The position numbers and the translations under genes are program-made. From contig DCCG01000004.1 in the NCBI GenBank assembly GCA_002314145.1, positions 89,328 to 153,327 of the forward strand: 64,000 bases of DNA, in the 5' to 3' direction. The notes beneath the pieces were generated by a model, which was not told the DNA's origin, made no database searches, and was given only the letters and a program-made list of their open reading frames with translations. Positions 42,731 through 50,668 of the stretch are shown in pieces. Positions within the stretch are counted from its first letter, which is position 1. Each line of letters begins with the position of its first letter. The DNA is from Thalassolituus sp. UBA1087. GTDB taxonomy: Bacteria > Pseudomonadota > Gammaproteobacteria > Pseudomonadales > Oceanobacteraceae.

Positions 42731-43714
42731 ATGAGCAATAACCCGATTGAGATTTACCAGAGCAGCGATGGCCAGACTCAGATAGAGGTCCGGCTGGAAG
42801 CTGAAACAGTCTGGCTGAACCGCCAGCAGCTTGCTGAGCTGTTCGGGCGGGATGTGAAGACCATTGGTAAGCATGTAAATAACGTCTTTCGTGAGGGGGA
42901 ATTGCCCCGTAGTGCAGTTGTCGCAAATTTTGCGACAACTGCGGCAGACGGTAAAACCTACGATGTAGAGCACTACAACTTAGATGTGATCATCTCGGTA
43001 GGCTATCGGGTCAAATCTCAGCAAGGCACGCAGTTCCGTATCTGGGCGACCCAGCGGTTAAAAGAGTTGTTGGTGCAGGGCTACACGCTGGACAAAGCCC
43101 GCTTCGAGAAAAACGCCGCCGAGCTTGAGCAGGCGTTAGCTCTGATTCAGAAAGCCGCGCAAAGCCCTGAGTTGTCCGGCCCGGCCGGTCGTGGGCTGGT
43201 GGATATTGTTTCGCGCTATACCCAGACCTTTTTGTGGTTGCAGCGCTACGATGAAGGCTTGCTGGAAGAACCCGCCGGGCAAAGCGGGGGCCAGTTACCA
43301 TCGCCGGACGACGCCATGCTGGCATTAGAGCAGCTTAAGCAGCAATTGATGTCGCGCGGTGAAGCGACCGGGCTGTTCGCCAAAGTGAGGGAACATGGCC
43401 TGGCCGGTATTTTTGGTAACCTTAATCAAACAATATTTGGCGAACCTGCCTACCCAACTGTTGAAAGTAAAGCTGCACACCTGCTCTATTTTGTGGTGAA
43501 GAATCATCCGTTTGCTGATGGTAATAAGCGCAGCGGCGCGTTTCTGTTTGTCGACTTTTTACACCGCAATGGGCGCTTGTTCGGTAAAGAAGGCTACCCG
43601 GTAATAAACGATACCGGTTTGGCAGCGTTAACCCTGCTGGTTGCAGAATCTGACCCGAAACAGAAAGAAACACTGATCCGCCTGATTATGAATATGTTGA
43701 GTACACAGGGCTGA
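42731..43714 (+). CDS. RhuM-Fic/Doc fusion protein
   Basis: This 327-aa protein sits inside the type I operon. The N-terminal half is RhuM-like (EVRLEAETVWLNRQQLAELFGRD, HVNNVFREGEL, DVIISVGYRVKSQQG). The C-terminal half is a Fic/Doc domain with the active-site motif HPFADGNKR at 259-267. The NKR form, with lysine where AMPylating Fic has glycine, is the Doc type, whose best-known member phosphorylates EF-Tu. A strong GGGAGG precedes ATG 42731. It may be a toxin-like effector or a regulator of the restriction system, which is inference. Confidence 0.87.
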   Translation: MSNNPIEIYQSSDGQTQIEVRLEAETVWLNRQQLAELFGRDVKTIGKHVNNVFREGELPRSAVVANFATTAADGKTYDVEHYNLDVIISVGYRVKSQQGTQFRIWATQRLKELLVQGYTLDKARFEKNAAELEQALALIQKAAQSPELSGPAGRGLVDIVSRYTQTFLWLQRYDEGLLEEPAGQSGGQLPSPDDAMLALEQLKQQLMSRGEATGLFAKVREHGLAGIFGNLNQTIFGEPAYPTVESKAAHLLYFVVKNHPFADGNKRSGAFLFVDFLHRNGRLFGKEGYPVINDTGLAALTLLVAESDPKQKETLIRLIMNMLSTQG

Positions 43715-43716
43715 GC

Positions 43717-44382
43717 ATGATTACTGTACACGCCACTAAAAAACTTCTCGCCAAACAGCCGGCCCGGAAAGATTCTGTTACAGAAAACTCCGGCACCGCA
43801 GCTCCGGGTAAACTGGGCAGCTGGCATGCTAATCTGCTGACGATTCAGCGCCGTAATTGTCTGTTGTTTGTGCATGACCGGACGCGTTTTCCGGTGTTTA
43901 TTCCGGCATTAACCAAAGCGGATATGGCTAATATCGACCGCTGGTTTGAAGATTCTCTTATGAATACTTTGCTGAAGTGTCAGGCTACGCAGGAGCAGCT
44001 GGATACGGCGGCCGCATTATTGCAGCCTTTGTCTTTTGAGGGTGGTACCGACCGCTCAATTCTGGGAACGATGAATCAGATAGGACAGGACCTTGAACAC
44101 ACCATTTATTTTGATTCGATTAATGTGGCTGATATGACGGGTTACCAGATGAGCGCATGGCTGGCTGAACGCCCTTGTACCGTAAAGAGCCAGAAAGAAT
44201 TTATCTTACCGAAACAAGCGTTTCTGGATTTTATTGATGAGATTTATCCCGGCAATAAATCGGGCAGGGCACCCGGACGATCAGAGCAAACATTACAGTC
44301 AGCATTACAATCAGTATCACAACCAACAGTGCCTGATAATGTGGTTATGTTGGATTTATTCAGAAACGATAAAGACGATTAA
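43717..44382 (+). CDS. DUF6933-like protein in the restriction operon
   Basis: This 221-aa soluble protein has an N-terminal region (LGSWHANLLTIQRRNCLLFVHDRTRFPVFIPAL) that matches my memory of DUF6933. A helical middle and a low-complexity serine/glutamine stretch near the end (SEQTLQSALQSVSQPT) follow. Its function is unknown. It starts two bases after the RhuM-Doc stop, so the pair is likely co-translated, and it is a candidate antidote or partner. hsdR follows after 59 bp. Confidence 0.65.
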   Translation: MITVHATKKLLAKQPARKDSVTENSGTAAPGKLGSWHANLLTIQRRNCLLFVHDRTRFPVFIPALTKADMANIDRWFEDSLMNTLLKCQATQEQLDTAAALLQPLSFEGGTDRSILGTMNQIGQDLEHTIYFDSINVADMTGYQMSAWLAERPCTVKSQKEFILPKQAFLDFIDEIYPGNKSGRAPGRSEQTLQSALQSVSQPTVPDNVVMLDLFRNDKDD

Positions 44383-44441
44383 AACAATTTAATTACGCTG
44401 CAAAAAAGGCAAACATATAACCAAATAAGCGGAGGCAGGGA

Positions 44442-47400
44442 ATGAGCTTTACCGAAGCCAGGCTGGAACAGGCAATTATTGATTTACTTGCTCAGCAGGG
44501 GTATCCGCATGTAGTGGGTAGCACTCTTGACCGCGCTCCGCACGAGGTGCTGTTAAAAGATGACTTGCGCGCTTTTTTAAGCAAGCGGTATGTGGCAGAT
44601 GGCATTACCGATGCTGAGATAGATTCTGTAATTAATCGTCTGGATCGTTTATCCGCTGCAGATTTGTACGACTCTAACCGCAGTATTCATAAACTGGTGG
44701 CGGATGGTTTTCTGCTGAAAAGGGAAGACCGTAGTAAAAAGGATTTGTACGTTCAGCTAATTTCCCCTCCACCTACTGGCGACAAGTCGCCTGCTGAAGG
44801 CTCTTTATCGGCTGAAGGCTCCTCCGGCTTACGGGAGCAGCGCATCCTGCAGACAGGCGAACGTGATTATGAACTGGCGGCTGTTGCGGATTCTGCCGCC
44901 GGTTACGGCGACGGCAATATTTATAAAGTGGTAAACCAGCTGGAGATTGAAGGCAAAGAGCTGCGCATTCCCGATGCGATTCTTTATATCAACGGCCTGC
45001 CGCTGGTGGTGTTTGAATTTAAAAGTGCTATCCGCCCGGAAGCGACCATTTTTCAGGCTTACGAGCAGCTAACGGTTCGTTACGCAAACCATATTCCCGA
45101 ACTGATGAAGTACAACGCTTTGTGTGTGATCAGCGATGGTGTGAACTCGCGTATGGGCTCGCTGTTTGCGCCTTATGAATTTTTCTACACCTGGCGCAAG
45201 GTAAGCGGCAACGAAACCATTGGCCAGGACGGTATTAACGCGCTGCATACCATGATGGAAGGGCTGTTTAATAAAGCCCGGCTACGTGAGGTGATTCGCC
45301 ACTTTATTTACTTCCCGGATGTGTCCAAGAAAGAAGATAAAATTATCTGCCGTTATCCGCAGTTTTACGCCGCTAATAAACTGTATAAAAACATTCAGGA
45401 GCACCGCAAACCCGATGGCGACGGTAAAGGCGGTACGTATTTTGGTGCCACCGGCTGCGGCAAAAGTTACACCATGCTGTTTTTAACCCGGCTGCTGATG
45501 AAAAGCGTGGAGTTTGAAAGCCCGACCATTGTGCTGATTACCGACCGTACCGATCTGGATGATCAGCTGTCGGGGCAGTTTGTGAATGCCAAGCAGTATA
45601 TCGGCGATAACACAGTGGTGAGTGTGGAAAGCCGCTCTCACCTGCGTGAGCTGTTAAAAGGCCGCAACAGCGGCGGAGTGTTCCTCACCACCATTCATAA
45701 ATTTACCGAAGACACAGAACTGTTAACTGACCGCAGCAATGTGATCTGTATTTCTGACGAAGCCCACCGCAGCCAGATCAACCTGGAACAGAAAGTGGTG
45801 ATTGATCAGAAAAATGGTCGAGTGCGTAAAACCTACGGCTTCGCCAAGTACCTGCACGACTCGCTGCCTAACGCCACCTTTGTGGGTTTTACCGGCACGC
45901 CGATCGACGCCACGCTGGATGTATTCGGCGAAGTGGTCGACAGCTACACCATGACTGAATCGGTAAAAGATGAAATTACCGTGCGTATTGTTTACGAAGG
46001 TCGCGCAGCGAAAGTCGTGCTGGATAACGACAAACTGCAGGAAATTGAAAATTATTACAGCGAATGCGCCGAGCAGGGCAGCAGCGATTATCAGATTGAA
46101 GAAAGTAAAAAAGCCACCGCCAATATGAATGCGATTCTGGGTGATCCGGACCGCATTAAAGCGCTGGCGAAAGATTTTGTAGAACATTACGAAAAACGCA
46201 TCGAAGAAGGCTCCACCCTTAAGGGCAAAGCCATGTTCGTATGCAGCAGCCGAGACATTGCTTACCGCTTCTGGCAGGAAGTGATTGCCCTGCGCCCGGC
46301 GTGGAATGACGTATTAGCAGGGGAAGCAAATTCAGGGCTTAGCGAAAAAGAGCAACAGGATATTAAGCCGATGGAACGGATCAAAATGATTATGACCCGT
46401 GGCAAAGATGATCCGAAAGAACTCTATGAAATGCTCGGCACAAAAGAGTATCGCGAGATGCTCAGTCGTCAGTTCAAAAAAGCTGAGTCTAACTTTAAGA
46501 TCGCCATTGTGGTGGATATGTGGCTGACCGGCTTTGATGTGCCGTTCCTCGATACCATTTATATCGACAAACCCATCCAGCGCCACAACCTGATTCAGAC
46601 CATCTCGCGGGTAAACCGTAAGTTTGAAGGCAAAGAAAAAGGTCTGGTGGTCGATTACATCGGCATTAAAAAACAGATGAATATGGCGCTGGCCCACTAC
46701 AACAAAGCCGACCAGCAGAATTTTGAAGAGATCGCTCAATCGGTGATTGTGGTGAAAGATCACCTCGATTTACTCGGCAAAATTTTCCACAAATTTGATA
46801 CCAAACCTTACTTTAACGGTAGCCCGCTGGCGCAGCTTAACTGCCTGAATATGGCGGCGGAGTTTGTGCAGCTTACCGATAAGATCGAAAAACGCTTTAT
46901 GGCGCTGGTAAAACGCTTAAAAGCCGCCTTCGATATCTGCAGTGGCTCAGAGTCTATCTCTAAGGATGAGCGCGATCTGATTCACTTCTATCTTGCTGTG
47001 CGCTCCATCGTATTTAAGCTCACTAAAGGCCACGCACCGGATACCGCCCAGATGAACGCCCGCGTGCGTGAGATGATCGCCGAAGCGCTGAAAGCCGACG
47101 GCGTGGAAGAAATCTTCAAACTGGGAGAAGACCAGGGCGGTGAAGTTGATATCTTCGATGATGACTATCTGGCCAAAATCGAAAAAATCAAACTGCCCAA
47201 TACCCGCATCAAACTGCTGCAACAACTGCTTGCCCGCGCCATTGAAGACTTTAAAAAGGTCAACAAAACTCAGGGCATGAACTTCAGTGAGAAATTCCGC
47301 AAGCTGGTGGAAAACTACAACGAACGCGACGAAGAAAACACGCTGGTCAGTGATGTGCTTGAAGATTTCTCTGAAGAACTGGTCGACCTGTTACAGGCAC

Positions 47401-47729
47401 TGAAAAAAGAGAAAGAATCTTTCGCGGACCTTGGCATCGACCTCGAAGAAAAAGCCTTCTATGACATCCTGCTGAAGCTCGCCCGGAAATACGACTTCAC
47501 CTACCCGGAAGACAAACTGTTAACCCTCGCCAAAGCAGTAAAAGAACTGGTGGACGACAAAGCTCAGTTTACCGACTGGGACCAGCGCGAAGACATCAAA
47601 GCAGAGCTGAAAGTCGGGCTAATCCTGCTGTTAGCCAAACACGGCTACCCGCCGGTGGACAAAGACGAAGTGTACAAAGAGATTTTTGAGCAGGCGGAGA
47701 ACTTTCGGAAGTACCGGAAGGGGTCGTAA
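44442..47729 (+). CDS. hsdR: Type I restriction endonuclease subunit HsdR
   Basis: This 1095-aa motor-nuclease has a PD-ExK nuclease site at P177-D178, then E192-F-K194. The superfamily 2 helicase core has Walker A GATGCGKS (335-342), DEAH (439-442) and the later GFTGTPID and QTISRVNR motifs. It translocates DNA and cleaves unmodified targets. A short low-complexity insert (about 108-130, with PPTGDKSPAEGSLSAEGSSG) is encoded by a small palindrome and an 11-bp direct repeat. GGAGGCAGGG precedes the ATG. Confidence 0.95.
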   Translation: MSFTEARLEQAIIDLLAQQGYPHVVGSTLDRAPHEVLLKDDLRAFLSKRYVADGITDAEIDSVINRLDRLSAADLYDSNRSIHKLVADGFLLKREDRSKKDLYVQLISPPPTGDKSPAEGSLSAEGSSGLREQRILQTGERDYELAAVADSAAGYGDGNIYKVVNQLEIEGKELRIPDAILYINGLPLVVFEFKSAIRPEATIFQAYEQLTVRYANHIPELMKYNALCVISDGVNSRMGSLFAPYEFFYTWRKVSGNETIGQDGINALHTMMEGLFNKARLREVIRHFIYFPDVSKKEDKIICRYPQFYAANKLYKNIQEHRKPDGDGKGGTYFGATGCGKSYTMLFLTRLLMKSVEFESPTIVLITDRTDLDDQLSGQFVNAKQYIGDNTVVSVESRSHLRELLKGRNSGGVFLTTIHKFTEDTELLTDRSNVICISDEAHRSQINLEQKVVIDQKNGRVRKTYGFAKYLHDSLPNATFVGFTGTPIDATLDVFGEVVDSYTMTESVKDEITVRIVYEGRAAKVVLDNDKLQEIENYYSECAEQGSSDYQIEESKKATANMNAILGDPDRIKALAKDFVEHYEKRIEEGSTLKGKAMFVCSSRDIAYRFWQEVIALRPAWNDVLAGEANSGLSEKEQQDIKPMERIKMIMTRGKDDPKELYEMLGTKEYREMLSRQFKKAESNFKIAIVVDMWLTGFDVPFLDTIYIDKPIQRHNLIQTISRVNRKFEGKEKGLVVDYIGIKKQMNMALAHYNKADQQNFEEIAQSVIVVKDHLDLLGKIFHKFDTKPYFNGSPLAQLNCLNMAAEFVQLTDKIEKRFMALVKRLKAAFDICSGSESISKDERDLIHFYLAVRSIVFKLTKGHAPDTAQMNARVREMIAEALKADGVEEIFKLGEDQGGEVDIFDDDYLAKIEKIKLPNTRIKLLQQLLARAIEDFKKVNKTQGMNFSEKFRKLVENYNERDEENTLVSDVLEDFSEELVDLLQALKKEKESFADLGIDLEEKAFYDILLKLARKYDFTYPEDKLLTLAKAVKELVDDKAQFTDWDQREDIKAELKVGLILLLAKHGYPPVDKDEVYKEIFEQAENFRKYRKGS

Positions 47730-47774
47730 TATCTGATTTTAACACGTGTGGAAGCTTAACCAAAATAAAATGGA

Positions 47775-48227
47775 ATGAACGAAATGTCTGAAAATAAAGG
47801 AAATTTATTCACGTTTGAATGTCCTGCGTGCAAGCATGAAAACTCCTACAAGACACGGGAACAGTTTGAATGCAAGTCATGTGGTGAAAAAGTCAGTGAA
47901 GGCCATTTTTTAATGAAAAAAAGGAGCGCCAGTACTGCTTATCTTCTAATTATTGCAGCTGCAACCGGGGTATCGGTAACCAATATTGTTACCAGCGACA
48001 GATTGCCATACGCGGCCGAATACAAGCTGATGGACGCCTGCATGTCTGGTGACCGCCGGGTTCTGTCAAAGGCTGTTTGGGCTAACAAATCCGAGGTGTG
48101 TGGTTGCATAATCGAAGAAGCTTTGGACGAAATCGGTACTGGCCGCAACCGTAATGAGCCCGATGAGGTCATTGCTGCATTTGGTTCAGCGATGCGAGAT
48201 GCTACACCGGGATGTTCAGAAAACTGA
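47775..48227 (+). CDS. Zinc-ribbon membrane protein of unknown function
   Basis: This 150-aa protein has an N-terminal zinc ribbon (CPAC ... CKSC, about 18-37) and one membrane helix (TAYLLIIAAATGVSVTNIV, about 54-72). A C-terminal domain follows with several cysteines (KLMDACMSG, EVCGCIIEEAL, GCSEN). I do not recognise a family for the last part. It starts 45 bp after hsdR and may extend that operon. ATG 47784 is an alternative start. The next gene begins one base after its stop. Confidence 0.65.
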   Translation: MNEMSENKGNLFTFECPACKHENSYKTREQFECKSCGEKVSEGHFLMKKRSASTAYLLIIAAATGVSVTNIVTSDRLPYAAEYKLMDACMSGDRRVLSKAVWANKSEVCGCIIEEALDEIGTGRNRNEPDEVIAAFGSAMRDATPGCSEN

Positions 48228-48228
48228 T

Positions 48229-48558
48229 ATGACTAACAGACATTGTTCACAGGAAGAAAAAGACAACCTTCGCGACAGCATCAGCAAACTGGGAATGAGT
48301 CTGACTGTTTTTTTGAATGAGTTTGCCAATGGAAATGATAAGGAGTTCGAGAGGCTGAAGAAGGCTTTCCAAAGGGATATTTCTGAATATGACTTCAGAG
48401 AACTATGGGATTTCGCTTCTTCACTGCATCAGAAGAAAGGAACGGGCTTCATTGCCAGAGGCTATATCGAAGGCTCAATAGAAGATGAGTCTCTCCTGGA
48501 AGATGTTAAGGCCGTTTCTGTGGTTGTCGGAAAAAAGCTGACAGACACCAAAAAGTGA
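48229..48558 (+). CDS. Small soluble helical protein, unknown function
   Basis: This 109-aa charged protein starts MTNRHCSQEEKDNLRDSI and is probably helical throughout (FERLKKAFQRDISEYDFRELWDF). No family is recognised. It lies one base after the zinc-ribbon membrane protein, so the pair is probably translationally linked. The longer frame starting at 48154 overlaps the neighbour and is not preferred. Confidence 0.55.
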   Translation: MTNRHCSQEEKDNLRDSISKLGMSLTVFLNEFANGNDKEFERLKKAFQRDISEYDFRELWDFASSLHQKKGTGFIARGYIEGSIEDESLLEDVKAVSVVVGKKLTDTKK

Positions 48559-48576
48559 GTCTGCCAGCTTCGCTAC

Positions 48577-48729
48577 TTAACTGCCTTCTTCAGTCTTATC
48601 GCCCAAATAAGCGTCGTTATTAGGATTGTGGGCGTCAGACCAGTCCTCCATATCCGCTTCGTTATTCGGGTTGTTGATATCAGACCAGAGATCCAGTTCG
48701 TCTTTGGTCATGTCGGAGGTATCCGGCAT
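48577..48729 (-). CDS. Tiny acidic protein with a duplicated WSD-NPNN motif
   Basis: This 50-aa protein contains two near copies of a 14-residue unit: LDLWSDINNPNNEA and MEDWSDAHNPNNDA. It is strongly acidic, with no signal peptide. A very strong GGAGGGAAG precedes the ATG. It follows a 53-aa small gene by one base. The function is unknown, but duplicated Asp/Asn loops could suggest metal or partner binding. Confidence 0.65.
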   Translation of the reverse strand: MPDTSDMTKDELDLWSDINNPNNEADMEDWSDAHNPNNDAYLGDKTEEGS

Positions 48730-48730
48730 A

Positions 48731-48892
48731 TTACTTCCCTCCGGATTTATTACCGCCAGAAGAGTTCTTGGCGGCAGCTGATTGAGCGCGTGCTGTAAAG
48801 GACCCTTTGGCCGTCTTTCCGCCATTGGCTTTGGCGTTGGCAGACTGGATTCGGGAAGCAGCGGCTGGTGTCATTGAGCTTTTCTTAGACAT
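48731..48892 (-). CDS. Tiny SMP-like basic protein
   Basis: This 53-aa low-complexity protein begins MSKKSSMTPAAASRIQSANA and contains NGGKTAKGSFTARAQSAAAK. It resembles widespread small 'seed maturation protein'-like bacterial proteins (AASRIQSAxAKxNGG) whose function is unclear. AAGGAAAG precedes the ATG. It shares an operon with the WSD-NPNN protein. Confidence 0.7.
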   Translation of the reverse strand: MSKKSSMTPAAASRIQSANAKANGGKTAKGSFTARAQSAAAKNSSGGNKSGGK

Positions 48893-48917
48893 AATTCTTT
48901 CCTTATTAAATGAATGT

Positions 48918-48984
48918 TTGCGGTATGTCCCCGCCGGGACTTCAGGTACCGCAACTGTATGGTTGCGCAAAAGCCGGGGACATA
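48918..48984. promoter_or_regulatory. Overlapping inverted repeats upstream of the two tiny genes
   Basis: TTGCGGTA (48918-48925) pairs with TACCGCAA (48947-48954), while TATGTCCCCG (48924-48933) pairs with CGGGGACATA (48975-48984). The two pairings overlap by two bases and look mutually exclusive, like an attenuator or operator. Confidence 0.45.
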
Positions 48985-49123
48985 TAGGGACAATCTGTAG
49001 GTACAATCGGCTTTACCCCGGATGACGGCGTTTTCCGGACCCCCTCCACCCATCCCCCCATCAATGCTATGATCTCCGCCCAATAACACTTGCAACCCAA
49101 CAACACTCAGGAACCCTTAGCCC

Positions 49124-49510
49124 ATGTCCAAAAGCTTTGAAGCCCAGGGAATCATCCATTCCATCGACCAGACCCGCGAATACGGCCAGAATGGCTTTAC
49201 CAAGCGTGAATTCGTGATCAAGCTCAGCGGTGAGGGCGAGAATCCGGATTACCCCAACTATGTGGCGCTGGAGCTGATCAAAGACAAATGTGCGCTGATG
49301 GATGCCTACCAGCCGGGTGATGAGGTCGTGGTCACTTTCAATCTCTCTGGCCGTCTGTGGAATGCCCCGGGTAAGCCGGAGAAGTGCTTTACCAGCCTGC
49401 AGTGCTGGAAAGTGGAGGGCGCCGGTTCCGGTGGTGCGGCGCCATCTCAGGGCTCGTCTGATCCTTTCTCGCAGATGATGCCGGATTACGACGACGACGT
49501 GCCGTTCTGA
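49124..49510 (+). CDS. DUF3127 protein with SSB-like acidic tail
   Basis: This 128-aa protein has an OB-fold-like DUF3127 domain (FEAQGIIHSIDQTREYGQNG, then FVIKLSGEGENPDYPNYVALEL). It ends with MMPDYDDDVPF, very close to the DDDIPF tail by which SSB recruits repair and replication enzymes. A glycine/serine linker joins the two. It may bind nucleic acid or tap the SSB-tail interaction network, which is inference. A terminator follows. Confidence 0.8.
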   Translation: MSKSFEAQGIIHSIDQTREYGQNGFTKREFVIKLSGEGENPDYPNYVALELIKDKCALMDAYQPGDEVVVTFNLSGRLWNAPGKPEKCFTSLQCWKVEGAGSGGAAPSQGSSDPFSQMMPDYDDDVPF

Positions 49511-49543
49511 TTCTGGCCTTTATGGTTATGTTTTTGCGGTAAG

Positions 49544-49567
49544 AAGGTGCTCACTGAGCACCTTTTT
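49544..49567 (+). terminator. Rho-independent terminator
   Basis: AAGGTGCTC (49544-49552) pairs with GAGCACCTT around ACT, followed by a T-tract. It ends the DUF3127 gene. Confidence 0.88.
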
Positions 49568-49642
49568 CTTTTGTGTCGCGGGTTCTTTTCTGTTGTGGGT
49601 CTGTTTTAATTTATCTGAATGTTGAATACCGGGTAGTTGATT

Positions 49643-50512
49643 ATGTTGTATAGAAGCCTGTTGGTCTGGCTGGGTCTGGTCTGTTCTTTGTGTATGCCTG
49701 TGTCTGTCCAGGCGGATGGCGCCGTCTGGAAAGTAAGCAAAGGCAGTGATTATTTTTATCTGGGCGGCTCGGCCCATTTATTACCTCAGTCGGACTTCCC
49801 GTTACCCAAACCCTATGAGACAGCCTTCGCCGACACCGATGTACTGGTGCTGGAAACGGAGCTGCCGAAAACACCGGCGGCGCAGCAGGCATTTATCGAC
49901 AGTATGAAATACGCCGATGGCCGCACGCTGAGGACGGTGCTGTCGGCGGATATGTATCAGCAGCTGGAGGCTTATCTGGCGGAGAACGGGGTTGCGCTGG
50001 CGGATATGAAGCGCTTTACACCCGGGTTTATTCTTATGCTGGCGACGCAGATTGAAAGCCAGAAGGCTGGTATTAATGGTGCCGGTGTGGATGCCTATTT
50101 TCAGCAGAGGGCAGAACAAGGCCATAAACCCATCTGGTTTCTGGAAGCGCTGGAGTATCAGGCGCGGGTACTGGCAGAGCTGGGTGAGGATGATGAAAAC
50201 GCCTTTATCGAGGGTCTGCTGGAGGAAGCTCCGCAGGCCAAAGAACTTCTCACGGATACCATTGCGGCGTGGCGTAGCGGCGATCTGGATAAAATCGAAA
50301 CCGTGGTGCTGCAGCCTATGATCGAAGACGATCCGGATTCCTATCAGGCGTTGTTTGTGCAGCGTAACCACAACTGGCTGCGTAAACTGGTGGGTTATTT
50401 CCGCAATGCACAGCGGGAGTTTGTGCTGGTCGGGGCCGGGCATCTGGTCGGTGATGAAGGTCTGATTGAGCTGCTTGAACAGCAAGGTTACCGGCTGCAG
50501 CGGGTAAACTGA
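49643..50512 (+). CDS. Secreted TraB/GumN family protein
   Basis: This 289-aa protein has a signal peptide (about 1-24, LLVWLGLVCSLCMPVSVQA). The TraB/GumN fold shows VWKVSKGSDYFYLGGSAHLLP with the GSxH motif, the central VLVLETEL, and a late FVLVGAGHLVGDEGLIELL with GxGHL. These match the putative metalloprotease-like GX-H motifs. Activity is not established. ATG 49643 is preferred to a TTG two codons upstream. Confidence 0.88.
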   Translation: MLYRSLLVWLGLVCSLCMPVSVQADGAVWKVSKGSDYFYLGGSAHLLPQSDFPLPKPYETAFADTDVLVLETELPKTPAAQQAFIDSMKYADGRTLRTVLSADMYQQLEAYLAENGVALADMKRFTPGFILMLATQIESQKAGINGAGVDAYFQQRAEQGHKPIWFLEALEYQARVLAELGEDDENAFIEGLLEEAPQAKELLTDTIAAWRSGDLDKIETVVLQPMIEDDPDSYQALFVQRNHNWLRKLVGYFRNAQREFVLVGAGHLVGDEGLIELLEQQGYRLQRVN

Positions 50513-50555
50513 GTGCCCTTGGCTGAGGCCGTCTGTTCGGCCAGGCCAGAAGAAT

Positions 50556-50584
50556 AAAAAGACCGTCGCGGTTGCCCGCGACGG
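50556..50584 (-). terminator. Terminator of fabY
   Basis: On the minus strand CCGTCGCG and CGCGACGG form a stem around a GGCAAC loop and lead into a T-tract (A-run at 50556-50560). Confidence 0.8.
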
Positions 50585-50668
50585 AAAACTGATTAAGAGC
50601 AAACAAAAGGGGGAGCTGCTCTAATCAGGAGGTCGTCGGTACGACGCCCGGCGGTATCTGCCAGTGCG

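Noticed and set aside
42495..42734. 79-codon frame between hsdS and the RhuM-Doc gene
   Set aside because: No ribosome-binding site and a composition unlike a protein, and it overlaps the start of the RhuM-Doc gene. The 240-bp gap may instead be an untranslated leader.
38300..48900. Integrative mobile element carrying the defence cluster
   Set aside because: No integrase, transposase, tRNA boundary or direct-repeat ends were found. The cluster is accessory in content, but mobility is not supported.
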